From assembly GCA_005808475.1 (NCBI GenBank), contig SYLY01000062.1, positions 1 to 33,767 of the forward strand: DNA of 33,767 nt, given 5' to 3'. Origin of the DNA: Acidobacteriota bacterium. GTDB lineage: Bacteria; Acidobacteriota; Terriglobia; Bryobacterales; Bryobacteraceae. This document shows positions 14,938 to 22,611 of the stretch, piece by piece (position 1 is the first letter of the stretch; each line of letters opens with the position of its first letter). The translations under genes and the position numbers were made by a program. The notes under the pieces were generated by a model. That model did no database searches. It had not been told where the DNA came from and was given only the letters and a program-made list of their open reading frames with translations.

Positions 14938-15833
14938 GGGAACGCCGCCATGGCAACGCGGATCTTCTCCTCCTGAGCGGGGCTGCTGGCGGGCATCGGA
15001 GGCCGGGGAACGCCGCCCTGCCGGCCCTGGGTACGCATCGCCGCGCGAACGTTGGCGGGCAGGTTGTGCGCGTCGATGGCGTTCCACAGCCGGAGGAGTT
15101 TCTTGTGCAGCCTCAGCGCGGTCTCGTCGCCGCCGGACCGGACGGCATCCCACAGCTCGACGCACGCCTCGGGCGCCGCGCTGAGGATCGCCGCTACCGC
15201 TCCATCCGAACCGAGCCGGAAAGACGGGTACAGCAGCGCGTCCACCGCCGAAAGGATGCGGACCCGGCCGCGAATGCCGGCCTCTTCGCTCAGCAGCAGC
15301 AGATCGGCGAGCGCCTTCATGTCGCTGGCGCTTTGCTTCACGCCGATCACGCCCTCCTCATCGCGCAGGATTCGCACCAGCAACGGCGGCAGCAGGTAGG
15401 ACCACGGCACCACGTTGTAGACGATCACCGGTATGCCCGACCTGTCCGCGATCGCGCCGAAGTGCGCCGCCATCGAGTCGTCGTCCGGGCGAAACACGTA
15501 GTGGACCGGCGTCACCTGCAGCGCGGCGACACCCAGATCCGCCACCGCGCGCGCCCGTTCGACGGCGGCCGCCGTGCTGTCGGCGATGATCCCCGCGATC
15601 ACCGGAATGCGTCCCTTCACCTCGTCCACCGTCCACGCCACGATCGAGCGGGTCTCGTCCGTCGTCAAGGTGTGGCCCTCGCCGGTGCTGCCGCATACGG
15701 CCAGTCCGTGCACTTTGGCGCGGTCCACCATGTGCCGCACTTCGGCGCGATGGGCCTGTTCGTCGATGGAGCCGTCCTCGCGGAACGGCGTGACCAGCGG
15801 CGGTATGATGCCGCCGATTCGCGTGATGCTCAT
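14934..15833 (-). CDS. N-acetylneuraminate lyase / dihydrodipicolinate synthase family aldolase
   Basis: A 299-residue class I aldolase of the NanA/DapA family. The Schiff-base lysine is Lys166 (GVIGVKQSAS), the catalytic tyrosine Tyr139 (IPVIVYNVVPW) and the carboxylate-binding motif GSTGE at 48-52. GSTGE rather than GTTGE, with Tyr and Lys near the positions known in E. coli NanA, leans towards a lyase acting on sialic acid or another 2-keto sugar acid. The operon context, with three secreted sialidase-like proteins, agrees. No nanK, nanE or transporter gene is here, so the pathway is incomplete in this window. The ATG at 15833 has a GGAAGGAAG site and overlaps the upstream stop (ATGA); it overlaps copy 2 by GTGA. 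Cytoplasmic, without a signal peptide. Confidence 0.88.
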   Translation of the reverse strand: MSITRIGGIIPPLVTPFREDGSIDEQAHRAEVRHMVDRAKVHGLAVCGSTGEGHTLTTDETRSIVAWTVDEVKGRIPVIAGIIADSTAAAVERARAVADLGVAALQVTPVHYVFRPDDDSMAAHFGAIADRSGIPVIVYNVVPWSYLLPPLLVRILRDEEGVIGVKQSASDMKALADLLLLSEEAGIRGRVRILSAVDALLYPSFRLGSDGAVAAILSAAPEACVELWDAVRSGGDETALRLHKKLLRLWNAIDAHNLPANVRAAMRTQGRQGGVPRPPMPASSPAQEEKIRVAMAAFP

Positions 15834-17074
15834 TCTTCCTTCCGTTGCTTGACCGCCTTCTTCAAGGGGCGGCTGATGAGTGTCTGGAGCTTCGAGCCGG
15901 GGCTGACCAACGATTTCGCCAGTACGTCGCGCTCGGTGAATTTGGCGAATTGAATCTCGCCGTCGGTGGCGCGATTGCGGTCGTACGAAATGTAAATCGA
16001 ACCATCTGGCGCCTGGAAACCGTCGGGGTAGGAGATGCCTTTCCGAGGGTCCAGCATGAGACCGCCCGCCCAGGTGGCGCCGTCGTCGTCCGAAAGCCAC
16101 GCGGTCAACTGGCTGCGTCCTTCGTGCGTCTCCATCGTCTCGCCGTGCTTGACGAAGAGCAGCCTGCCGGACGCGAGCCGGCGCAGGTGAAAGCGCGCCA
16201 CCGGATGCGAGATTCCCGGAGGCGCGGTGGGCGCGGCCCATGTCTTGCCGTGGTCGGTGGAGGTGCTTTGCATCAGCCCCTTGGAAGTGCGGGCGAGCAT
16301 CCATAGACTGCCGTCCTTCCGTTCGACGGTCATGTGCTCGTCCCAGTTCGGATTCGGGAATGCGACATGCCCATGCCGCCGCCACGTGGCGCCCTCGTCG
16401 GACGACGCGAACAGGTTGGCGCCGCGGTAGGGATCGAGCTCCCGGAACGCGCCCTGGAACGGTCCCAACCCCTCATGGTTCAGCGACACCGGCAGCAGCC
16501 ATTCGCCGGTGGAGAGAACCGTGGGCTTGTTGAGCGTGAATCCGTGCCAAATGCGGCGAGGCGCGGACCACGCCGGAGCGGCCGCGTCCGGGTTCTCGCA
16601 CACCGACGCCCACACGCCCGACCGTCCATCGAACTGCATCATCGACTGATTGAAGAACAGCCACAACCGGCCGCGAGGATCGGTCCACAGGTTGCCGACC
16701 AGGACGCTGCGAAACATCGGGAGGTTCTTCGACTGCGCGTCGATCACCAGCCTCGGCTTGGACCACGTGGCGCCGTCATCGTCGCTGGTCGCGAGCACGA
16801 AGAACGCCTTTGGCCCGTCCTCGCCGGCGACCCACGCGGCCCAGAGCCGTCCACGGGGAGTCCGCTCGATGCCGATGGTCATGCCGTAGTCGAGTTGGTC
16901 GTAGTCGTATTGCGGCAGGGGTGACGTATTCAGCTTCGGTGGGATCAGCGCGAGGTCGGCGATACGCTCCATAACGGAGATCTCGAAGGCTCGGGCTTGT
17001 TCGGGAGCGAGATCGAGGGACTGCGCGGCGGCGAGGGTGGAGCAGAGGGCGAGGACGGCGAACCGGCGGAGCAT
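15830..17074 (-). CDS. Secreted sialidase-like (BNR/Asp-box) protein, copy 3
   Basis: A 414-residue exported protein (signal FAVLALCSTLAAAQ). Asp boxes: TSDDDGATWSKP, ASSDEGATWRRH, TSTDHGKTWAAP and LSDDDGATWAGG. The GIERTPRGRLWAAW and ISYPDGFQAPDGSIYISYDRN segments, and NKPTV..TGEWLLP and DEHMTVERKDGSLWML between them, match copy 1 closely enough to indicate duplication. It starts at ATG 17074, 10 nt after the DUF4276 gene stop; a GTG two codons earlier is possible because GGTGAGG sits right against the ATG. The longer open frame up to 17413 is a shadow of DUF4276. The lysine-rich C-terminus (LKKAVKQRKEE) is distinctive. Substrate unproven; sialosides fit the neighbouring lyase. Confidence 0.85.
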   Translation of the reverse strand: MLRRFAVLALCSTLAAAQSLDLAPEQARAFEISVMERIADLALIPPKLNTSPLPQYDYDQLDYGMTIGIERTPRGRLWAAWVAGEDGPKAFFVLATSDDDGATWSKPRLVIDAQSKNLPMFRSVLVGNLWTDPRGRLWLFFNQSMMQFDGRSGVWASVCENPDAAAPAWSAPRRIWHGFTLNKPTVLSTGEWLLPVSLNHEGLGPFQGAFRELDPYRGANLFASSDEGATWRRHGHVAFPNPNWDEHMTVERKDGSLWMLARTSKGLMQSTSTDHGKTWAAPTAPPGISHPVARFHLRRLASGRLLFVKHGETMETHEGRSQLTAWLSDDDGATWAGGLMLDPRKGISYPDGFQAPDGSIYISYDRNRATDGEIQFAKFTERDVLAKSLVSPGSKLQTLISRPLKKAVKQRKEE

Positions 17075-17084
17075 CCTCACCAAG

Positions 17085-17660
17085 TTACTGCATCGGGGGC
17101 GGGTCCGGCAGGGCGGTGAGTTCCCGGAGTCGGCGCTCGAACCTGGCGAACGAGGGGCTGTTGCGCCGGGCCTCCTCGAAGTCGAATATCTGCGCGAAGG
17201 CCGGCTGATCGACGGCTGGCGAGTAGCGGCCCGCTCGGGATTTGATCCACTCCTTGGCGCCGCGAACCGATTCCGGGTCCGTGGGAGGATCGAGCCCCGG
17301 AGGGAGACCGCGCTTGCCACGGAGGGACACCGCCGCCGCAAGGAACCAGCACTCGAACTCGGCCTTTGCGAGCGCCACGAGCACCGGCCGGTCCGAGCGG
17401 GCTTTGCGCGCACGCTCCTCGATGGCGGGGCCGAGTTTGGCGGGACAATCTTTGTCCGCGTCGAGCAGGATCAGAATCGCCCCGCCCTCGCCGGCCAACT
17501 CGCCAGCGACAGCTGGTTCGTGTTCGACCTGCCCCGGTTTCAAGAAGCGGTCCTTCTTGACACGAACGGTCTTGGCCACCACATTGGGGTGCGATACGGC
17601 GAATGAGCACCGGTAGGCGCCAACTTCGCCCTGTCCTTCCACCAAGCACACCAAACGCAT
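17085..17660 (-). CDS. DUF4276-family (Toprim-like) protein, partner of the AAA ATPase
   Basis: A 191-residue protein with features of DUF4276, a Toprim-fold family. Seen: an N-terminal strand ending in Glu8 (LVCLVEGQGE, the Toprim EG motif), the acidic D67-x-D69 after a hydrophobic strand (AILILLDADKD), and AKAEFECWFLAA resembling the conserved E-x-W segment of DUF4276. Toprim domains bind Mg2+ and cut or join nucleic acids in OLD nucleases, RloB-like and PARIS AriB proteins. The adjacent upstream ATPase (3-nt gap) belongs to the class that partners such domains. A split OLD-like defence module is therefore the leading hypothesis. The catalytic role has not been shown for this family as far as I recall. 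The sialidase-like copy 3 begins 10 nt downstream. Confidence 0.82.
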   Translation of the reverse strand: MRLVCLVEGQGEVGAYRCSFAVSHPNVVAKTVRVKKDRFLKPGQVEHEPAVAGELAGEGGAILILLDADKDCPAKLGPAIEERARKARSDRPVLVALAKAEFECWFLAAAVSLRGKRGLPPGLDPPTDPESVRGAKEWIKSRAGRYSPAVDQPAFAQIFDFEEARRNSPSFARFERRLRELTALPDPPPMQ

Positions 17661-17663
17661 GTC

Positions 17664-18878
17664 CTATTCCTGAAACAGCCTCATCCGCGCGGGACTGGGT
17701 ACGCGTTTCAGGTCGGGCGTCAACTGGTTGTTCCGGAGCATCTCGCCTGGGGTTTTCAGGCGGCGCTTGATGACCGACCGTTCGGAAGGTCCGATCGGAG
17801 CGATCGAAGTCGTTCCGTCTTCCGCTGAGACCGCCAAGATTGCATCGGCGGGCAAGTCGCGGCTATCCAGTAGATCCGGGCTGTGACTGGTGACGATCAC
17901 CTGACGCCGTTGCGACGCCTCGAGCAGTGCGTCCAGCAAGACGGCCGCGGCGGCCGGGTGCAACGCGGTCTCCGGCTCCTCGACTCCGATCAACGAAACC
18001 CTCTTGCCGCCATTCGGGGACTGGAACAGCGCGAGCAGAATCCCCAGCGCTCCCAAAGTCCCATCGGACATATTAGCCGCCAGGAAGCGGCGGCTCCGGT
18101 TGGCGCCCGTGACCGCTTGCTCGAACTCCAACGTCTCCTTCGGTCCCAGTGTCTTTTGCATGACGCGAAGCGTGCCGGGCGCCACCATGGCGAGGAACTC
18201 TTCGACGCGCGCCTTGACATCCTCATGATGCTTGGCCAGGTTCGCGAGCACGGCTGCGGCGTTCGATCCGTCTCGAGTGAGGATGTCGCCCGACTCCGGC
18301 GACTGCAAGTCACGAATCTTGTCCGGATTCAGGCGGTAGAACCCCATCGGCGCAAACGCCTGCCATGCGGGCCGGAAATCGGGGAGAGCCGAGAGCGAAC
18401 TCAGCAAAAACCGGTCCGTTGAGTTCGGCACCTCCGCGGCGCCGAGGAATGACGATTCCATGCGAACCACCTTCCCTCTCTCCGCTTCGTACACCGCCTT
18501 CCGGGGCTTGCCCGGGCCTCCGAACGAGATTTCGCAAGTCTCCCGTTTGATGGTGAATCCGCCGCCGGCGCGGTCTCCGATCTCGAAGGCGAAACTACCC
18601 GCCACGGCCGGCCGGCGAAACTCCAGCTTGATCGCGAAGTGCCGCGGACGCCCCTCGGAGCGCCGTCGCACGTCGTTAATGCCGCCCCGGTCCCGGATTG
18701 CCTGTTCCACGGAGTGGTTCAGGCTATCGGCGACGAACCGGAGTGCGTCCAGGAAATTGCTCTTGCCGCTGCCGTTCGGACCCACGAGAAAAGTGAGCGG
18801 CCCCAAATCGACGTCGCACGTGGCGATGCTCTTGTAGTCGCGGATCGCGACTCGCGAGATTTCGGTGTCGAGCGGCAT
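17664..18878 (-). CDS. OLD-like AAA (ABC-type) ATPase
   Basis: A 404-residue ATPase of the AAA_15/AAA_21, RecF/SMC-like class without a long coiled coil. Order: MPLDTEISRVAIRDYKSI (typical first strand and F/YKSI motif), Walker A GPNGSGKS at 33-40, the signature-like NMSDGTLGALG, Walker B with catalytic Glu in SLIGVEEPETALHP, and the H-loop VTSHSPDLLD. All ATPase motifs are intact. There is no Toprim domain in this protein; it is supplied by the next gene. A GGAAGAAGG site lies 4 nt before the ATG at 18878, and a TATGAT box (18898-18893) just upstream could be the -10 of the six-gene run. Similar ATPases act as sensors or scaffolds in phage-defence systems; some have housekeeping roles in repair. 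Confidence 0.92.
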   Translation of the reverse strand: MPLDTEISRVAIRDYKSIATCDVDLGPLTFLVGPNGSGKSNFLDALRFVADSLNHSVEQAIRDRGGINDVRRRSEGRPRHFAIKLEFRRPAVAGSFAFEIGDRAGGGFTIKRETCEISFGGPGKPRKAVYEAERGKVVRMESSFLGAAEVPNSTDRFLLSSLSALPDFRPAWQAFAPMGFYRLNPDKIRDLQSPESGDILTRDGSNAAAVLANLAKHHEDVKARVEEFLAMVAPGTLRVMQKTLGPKETLEFEQAVTGANRSRRFLAANMSDGTLGALGILLALFQSPNGGKRVSLIGVEEPETALHPAAAAVLLDALLEASQRRQVIVTSHSPDLLDSRDLPADAILAVSAEDGTTSIAPIGPSERSVIKRRLKTPGEMLRNNQLTPDLKRVPSPARMRLFQE

Positions 18879-18892
18879 TCGGCCTTCTTCCG

Positions 18893-18898
18893 ATCATA
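18893..18898 (-). promoter_or_regulatory. Candidate -10 box (TATGAT) for the AAA/DUF4276/sialidase run
   Basis: TATGAT on the - strand, one mismatch from the sigma-70 consensus, 14 nt before the AAA start codon in the 80-nt divergent region. No convincing -35 is seen at the right distance (TTCTCC at best). It is the only obvious promoter-like element ahead of six tightly spaced genes. Confidence 0.3.
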
Positions 18899-18958
18899 GC
18901 TTGGGCAGATAGCGGGAGAATCGAGAACCCGGAAACCTCGGGGCGGGAATCGGCGACC

Positions 18959-21271
18959 ATGCTGTATAGGGCCATGAACCACCGTTGGGCCGCGTCCGCG
19001 GCGCTGTCTCTCCTCCCCGCGATCGCCGCCGGACCCGCCGCCACGGGCTTCGAAAAGTCCGTCCAGCCCGTCCTCGCCAAGACCTGCGCGCCCTGCCACA
19101 ACGACCGGCTCGCATCCGGCAGCCTCAACCTGGGGCCGTTCGTCCACCCCGGCTCCCTGGTCGACCGCCGCGACGATTGGGAACGCATCGTCCACAAGAT
19201 CCGCACCGGCGAGATGCCCCCCAAGGGGACGCCCCGGCCCCCTCTCTCCGAAACGCAGGCGCTCATCGACTTCGTCAAAGCCGAGTTCGACAAGGCCGAC
19301 AAGAACGTCAAACCCGATCCGGGCCGCGTCACCGCGCGGCGGCTCAACCGCGGCGAATACTCCAACACCATCCGCGATCTGCTCGGGGTCGACTTCCACG
19401 CCGAGAAGGACTTCCCCACCGACGATTCCGGCCACGGCTTCGACAACATCGGCGACGTGCTCACCGTCTCGCCGGTGCTGATGGAAAAGTACATCCAGGC
19501 GGCCGAGCGCATCGCCGCGCGGGCCATCGGCGCCGATCCTCTGCCGAAGAAGCCCCTCGAATTCGAGTATCACAATAAGGATAAGAAGATCCGCCGCGTG
19601 GCGCCCAGCACGATCGAGGCGGTACACCGTGTGGAGTGGGAGGCCGAGTACCTCATCCGCATCGGATTGCCCGGCGAGCGCGCTCCCGACGGCAAGCCGG
19701 TTGAACTCGGCTTCTGGATGGACGGCAAGCTGCTCCACAAGCAGACCGTGCAGACCAAGCCCTCCGGACTGGTCTACTTCAATCCCTATTCGATGGAGGA
19801 GTTCCGGCTGACGCTGCCCGAGGGCGACCACACCTTCCGCGCCGCGTTCATCGACGACGAGTTCGTCAAGACGCTGGCGCCCGGCGATCTGTACAAGTCC
19901 GCCAAGAACAAATACCTCGACTCGATCACGTTCACCGGTCCGTTCCCCTCCAAACTCGAGCGGCCCAGCCGGAAGAAGATCCTGATCTGCGACCCGGCCG
20001 CCGGCGCCGCTTGCGTCGACCGCATCCTCGCGCCTCTCTCCCGCCGCGCCTACCGCCGCCCGGTGACCAAGGCGGACATCGCCGCGCTGGCCCGATTCGT
20101 CGCGCTGGCCAAGGCGGAGGGACAATCGGCGGAGCAGGGGATTCAGCTCGCGATCCAGGCGATGCTGGTCTCGCCGCATTTCCTGTTCCGCCTGGAGCGC
20201 GATCCCGATCCGAACGATCCCGCCAAGGTGCATCGCGTGTCGGATGTCGAACTGGCCTCGCGGCTCGCCTCTTTCCTGTGGAGCTCGATGCCGGACGACG
20301 AACTGCTCGCGGCCGCCGAACAGGGCAAGCTGCGGACTCCGGCGGTGCTGGACGCGCAGGTCCGGCGCATGCTGAAGGACGAACGGTCGGCCGCGCTGGC
20401 CACCAACTTCGCCGGGCAGTGGCTCGAAACGCGCAACCTGGACAGCGTGAAGCCCGATCCGAAAAAGTTCCCCGATTGGGGACCGGATCTGCGCGACGCG
20501 ATGAAGGCCGAGACGCGCCTGTTCTTCGAGGCGATTCTGCGGGACAACCTGCCGCTCTCCGAGTTCCTCGACGCTCGCTTCACCTTTCTGAACGACCGGT
20601 TGGCGGCGCACTACGGAATTCCCGGAGTGAAGGGTCCGGAATTCCGCCGCGTCGAGCTCGCCACCGGTCAGCGAGGCGGCATCCTCACCCACGCAAGCGT
20701 GCTCACCGTGTCGAGCTATCCCACCCGCACATCGCCGGTGATTCGCGGCAAGTACGTGCTGCAGAATATCCTGGGGGCTCCGCCGCCCGCTCCTCCACCG
20801 GACGTTCCGCCGCTGGACGAGCAGTCGGCGGGCGTGGCGGGATCGTTGCGGCAGCAGATGGAGAAGCACCGGACCAACGCGGTCTGCGCATCCTGCCACC
20901 GGAAAATGGACATCCTCGGTTTCGGGCTGGAGAACTACGACGCCATTGGAAAGTGGCGCACCGCGGACGGGAAGTTCGAGATCGATTCGAGCGGGACGCT
21001 GCCGAATGGCAAGACGTTCTCCACTCCGGGCGAGTTCCGGACGATCTTGAAGGAGGAACTGCCCGAGTTCACGCGTTGCCTGACGGAGAAAATGTTGACC
21101 TACGCTCTGGGACGCGGGCTCGAGCGCTATGATCGTAGAACGGTGGAAGAAGTGGGGGCCAAGGCCGCCGCTTCCGGATATCGTTTTCAGACATTGGTTC
21201 ACGAGATCGCGCGCAGCCTGCCGTTCCAAATGCGGCGGGGAGAAAAATCGAAGGAGACTTCACGGCGATGA
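18959..21271 (+). CDS. Exported DUF1592 multidomain protein with two c-type heme motifs
   Basis: A 770-residue protein of the planctomycete/acidobacterial DUF1587-DUF1595-DUF1592-DUF1588-DUF1585 type. Signal peptide (AASAALSLLPAIAAG), then a cytochrome-like domain with C43-APCH47, a DUF1587 region (RRLNRGEYSNTIRDLLGVD, ~113-180), a beta-rich middle (~205-320), DUF1595 (~345-415), DUF1592 (~425-555), DUF1588 with C643-ASCH647 in NAVCASCHRKMDILGFGLENYD, and C-terminal DUF1585 (TYALGRGLERYD). The two CxxCH motifs suggest covalent heme. Such proteins are thought to act extracytoplasmically, often with DUF1552 partners; function is not established. Start ATG 18959 or ATG 18974 (the latter gives a cleaner signal). 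It overlaps DUF1552 by 4 nt. A large opposite-strand frame here is a codon-bias shadow. Confidence 0.92.
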   Translation: MLYRAMNHRWAASAALSLLPAIAAGPAATGFEKSVQPVLAKTCAPCHNDRLASGSLNLGPFVHPGSLVDRRDDWERIVHKIRTGEMPPKGTPRPPLSETQALIDFVKAEFDKADKNVKPDPGRVTARRLNRGEYSNTIRDLLGVDFHAEKDFPTDDSGHGFDNIGDVLTVSPVLMEKYIQAAERIAARAIGADPLPKKPLEFEYHNKDKKIRRVAPSTIEAVHRVEWEAEYLIRIGLPGERAPDGKPVELGFWMDGKLLHKQTVQTKPSGLVYFNPYSMEEFRLTLPEGDHTFRAAFIDDEFVKTLAPGDLYKSAKNKYLDSITFTGPFPSKLERPSRKKILICDPAAGAACVDRILAPLSRRAYRRPVTKADIAALARFVALAKAEGQSAEQGIQLAIQAMLVSPHFLFRLERDPDPNDPAKVHRVSDVELASRLASFLWSSMPDDELLAAAEQGKLRTPAVLDAQVRRMLKDERSAALATNFAGQWLETRNLDSVKPDPKKFPDWGPDLRDAMKAETRLFFEAILRDNLPLSEFLDARFTFLNDRLAAHYGIPGVKGPEFRRVELATGQRGGILTHASVLTVSSYPTRTSPVIRGKYVLQNILGAPPPAPPPDVPPLDEQSAGVAGSLRQQMEKHRTNAVCASCHRKMDILGFGLENYDAIGKWRTADGKFEIDSSGTLPNGKTFSTPGEFRTILKEELPEFTRCLTEKMLTYALGRGLERYDRRTVEEVGAKAAASGYRFQTLVHEIARSLPFQMRRGEKSKETSRR

Positions 21272-22611
21272 TCACTCGCAAGGCGCTTCCCCGGCGAACG
21301 CTCTTGAAAGGGCTCGGCGCGGCCATCGGCCTGCCGGTTCTGGACGCAATGGCCCCGGCGATGGCGTCGAGCAAGCTGCCCGGCAAGGCGCCGGTCCGAA
21401 TGGCGTTCGTCTACGTGCCCAACGGCATCGACATGCGCAACTGGACGCCGGAGTACCAAGGCAAGCTCGGCGAACTACCACGCATTCTGAAGCCGTTCGA
21501 GCCGTTGAAGTCCGACATGACCGTGCTGAGCAACCTGACGCACAACACGGGACGAGCGCTGCTCGACGGCGCGGGCGATCATGGCCGCTGCAGCGGATCG
21601 TACCTGACCGGAATCCAGGTCAAGAAGACGATGACCGATATCAGCAACGGCATCTCCTGCGATCAGATCGTGGCCAACAAGATCGGAGCGCAAACGCGGT
21701 TTCCGTCCCTCGAGGTGGGCCTCGAGGACGCGCGGCAGGCCGGCGACTGCGACTCCGGCTACTCTTGCGCATACACGAACAATCTGGCGTGGCGGAGCGA
21801 CACACAACCGCTGCCTCCGACGCTGGATCCGCGCGCGTTGTTCGAGCGCCTGTTCGGCATGGGCGCGGAGCTGACTCCCGTGGAGCGGGCGCGGCAAACG
21901 AAGTTCCGCCGTAGCATTCTCGATTTCGTCAGCGGCGACACGAAGAAGCTGCAAGCCAACCTCGGTCCCACCGACAAGCGCAAGCTTGACGAATATCTGT
22001 CGTCGATCCGCGAGATCGAGCGGCAGTTGGAAAAGGCCGAGACCGACAACGCCCGCGTCGATCCCGGCATGGCGAAGCCGTACGGCGTTCCGGCCGATTT
22101 CGCCGAGCACTTCAAGCTGATGACCGAAATGATCACCGTGGCGTTCCAGGCGGACCTGACGCGCGTGGTGACGTTCCTGGTGACCCGCGAAGGCACGTCG
22201 CGCGCCTATCGCGAGATCGGCATCTCCGACGGCCACCATCCGCTGACCCACCACATGAACAAGCCGGAGTTGATGGAGAAGGTGGCCCAGATCAATACCT
22301 ATCACGCCGCGCAGGTGGCGCAATGGCTGGGCAAACTGAAGTCGAGCACGGAGGCCGGCTCCAGCATCCTGGACAATTCGATGATCGTCTACGGCGCGGG
22401 CCTTTCCGACGGCAACCGCCACACGCACGAGGATCTGCCGACGGCGGTGTTCGGACGCGGAGGCGGCCACATCAAGGCTGGCAGGCGCGTGGTGTACCGT
22501 CGCGAAACACCGATGTCGAACCTGTTTCTGACGATGATGGATCGCATGGAAGTGAAGGTGGAACAGTTCGGCGACGCTTCGGGCCGGCTGGAAGGGCTCG
22601 ACCTGGCCTGA
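21268..22611 (+). CDS. DUF1552 Tat-exported protein
   Basis: A 447-residue protein with a clear twin-arginine signal (LPRRTLLKGLGAAIGLPVLDAM). It then matches the DUF1552 family: VRMAFVYVPNGIDMRNWTP, LSNLTHNTGRALLDGAGDHGR, SYLTGI, SSIREIERQLEKAE and SDGHHPLTHH. DUF1552 proteins are almost always encoded beside DUF1592 proteins, as here, and are presumed partners in the cell envelope; their fold resembles the DUF1501/alkaline-phosphatase-like group. The ATG overlaps the DUF1592 stop (ATGA), and its own TGA shares its A with the start of the next gene (TGATG), so the whole run looks translationally coupled. Conserved His and Asp residues (DGAGDHGR, GDCDSGYSC, SDGHHPLTHH) could bind metal; this is inference. 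Confidence 0.93.
   Translation: MITRKALPRRTLLKGLGAAIGLPVLDAMAPAMASSKLPGKAPVRMAFVYVPNGIDMRNWTPEYQGKLGELPRILKPFEPLKSDMTVLSNLTHNTGRALLDGAGDHGRCSGSYLTGIQVKKTMTDISNGISCDQIVANKIGAQTRFPSLEVGLEDARQAGDCDSGYSCAYTNNLAWRSDTQPLPPTLDPRALFERLFGMGAELTPVERARQTKFRRSILDFVSGDTKKLQANLGPTDKRKLDEYLSSIREIERQLEKAETDNARVDPGMAKPYGVPADFAEHFKLMTEMITVAFQADLTRVVTFLVTREGTSRAYREIGISDGHHPLTHHMNKPELMEKVAQINTYHAAQVAQWLGKLKSSTEAGSSILDNSMIVYGAGLSDGNRHTHEDLPTAVFGRGGGHIKAGRRVVYRRETPMSNLFLTMMDRMEVKVEQFGDASGRLEGLDLA

Noticed and set aside
15834..16385. A 5' extension of the aldolase frame
   Set aside because: Shadow of sialidase-like copy 3; ATG 15833 has a good ribosome site and starts the TIM-barrel.
18719..21229. An 836-codon open frame on the - strand opposite the DUF1592 gene
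   Set aside because: It mirrors the high-G+C codon pattern of the DUF1592 gene, which has clear domains and overlaps its neighbours correctly; the antisense product shows no motifs.
22323..22610. A 5' extension of the nucleoside-hydrolase-like frame
   Set aside because: Out-of-frame translation of the DUF1552 gene end; ATG 22611 gives a proper coupled start.
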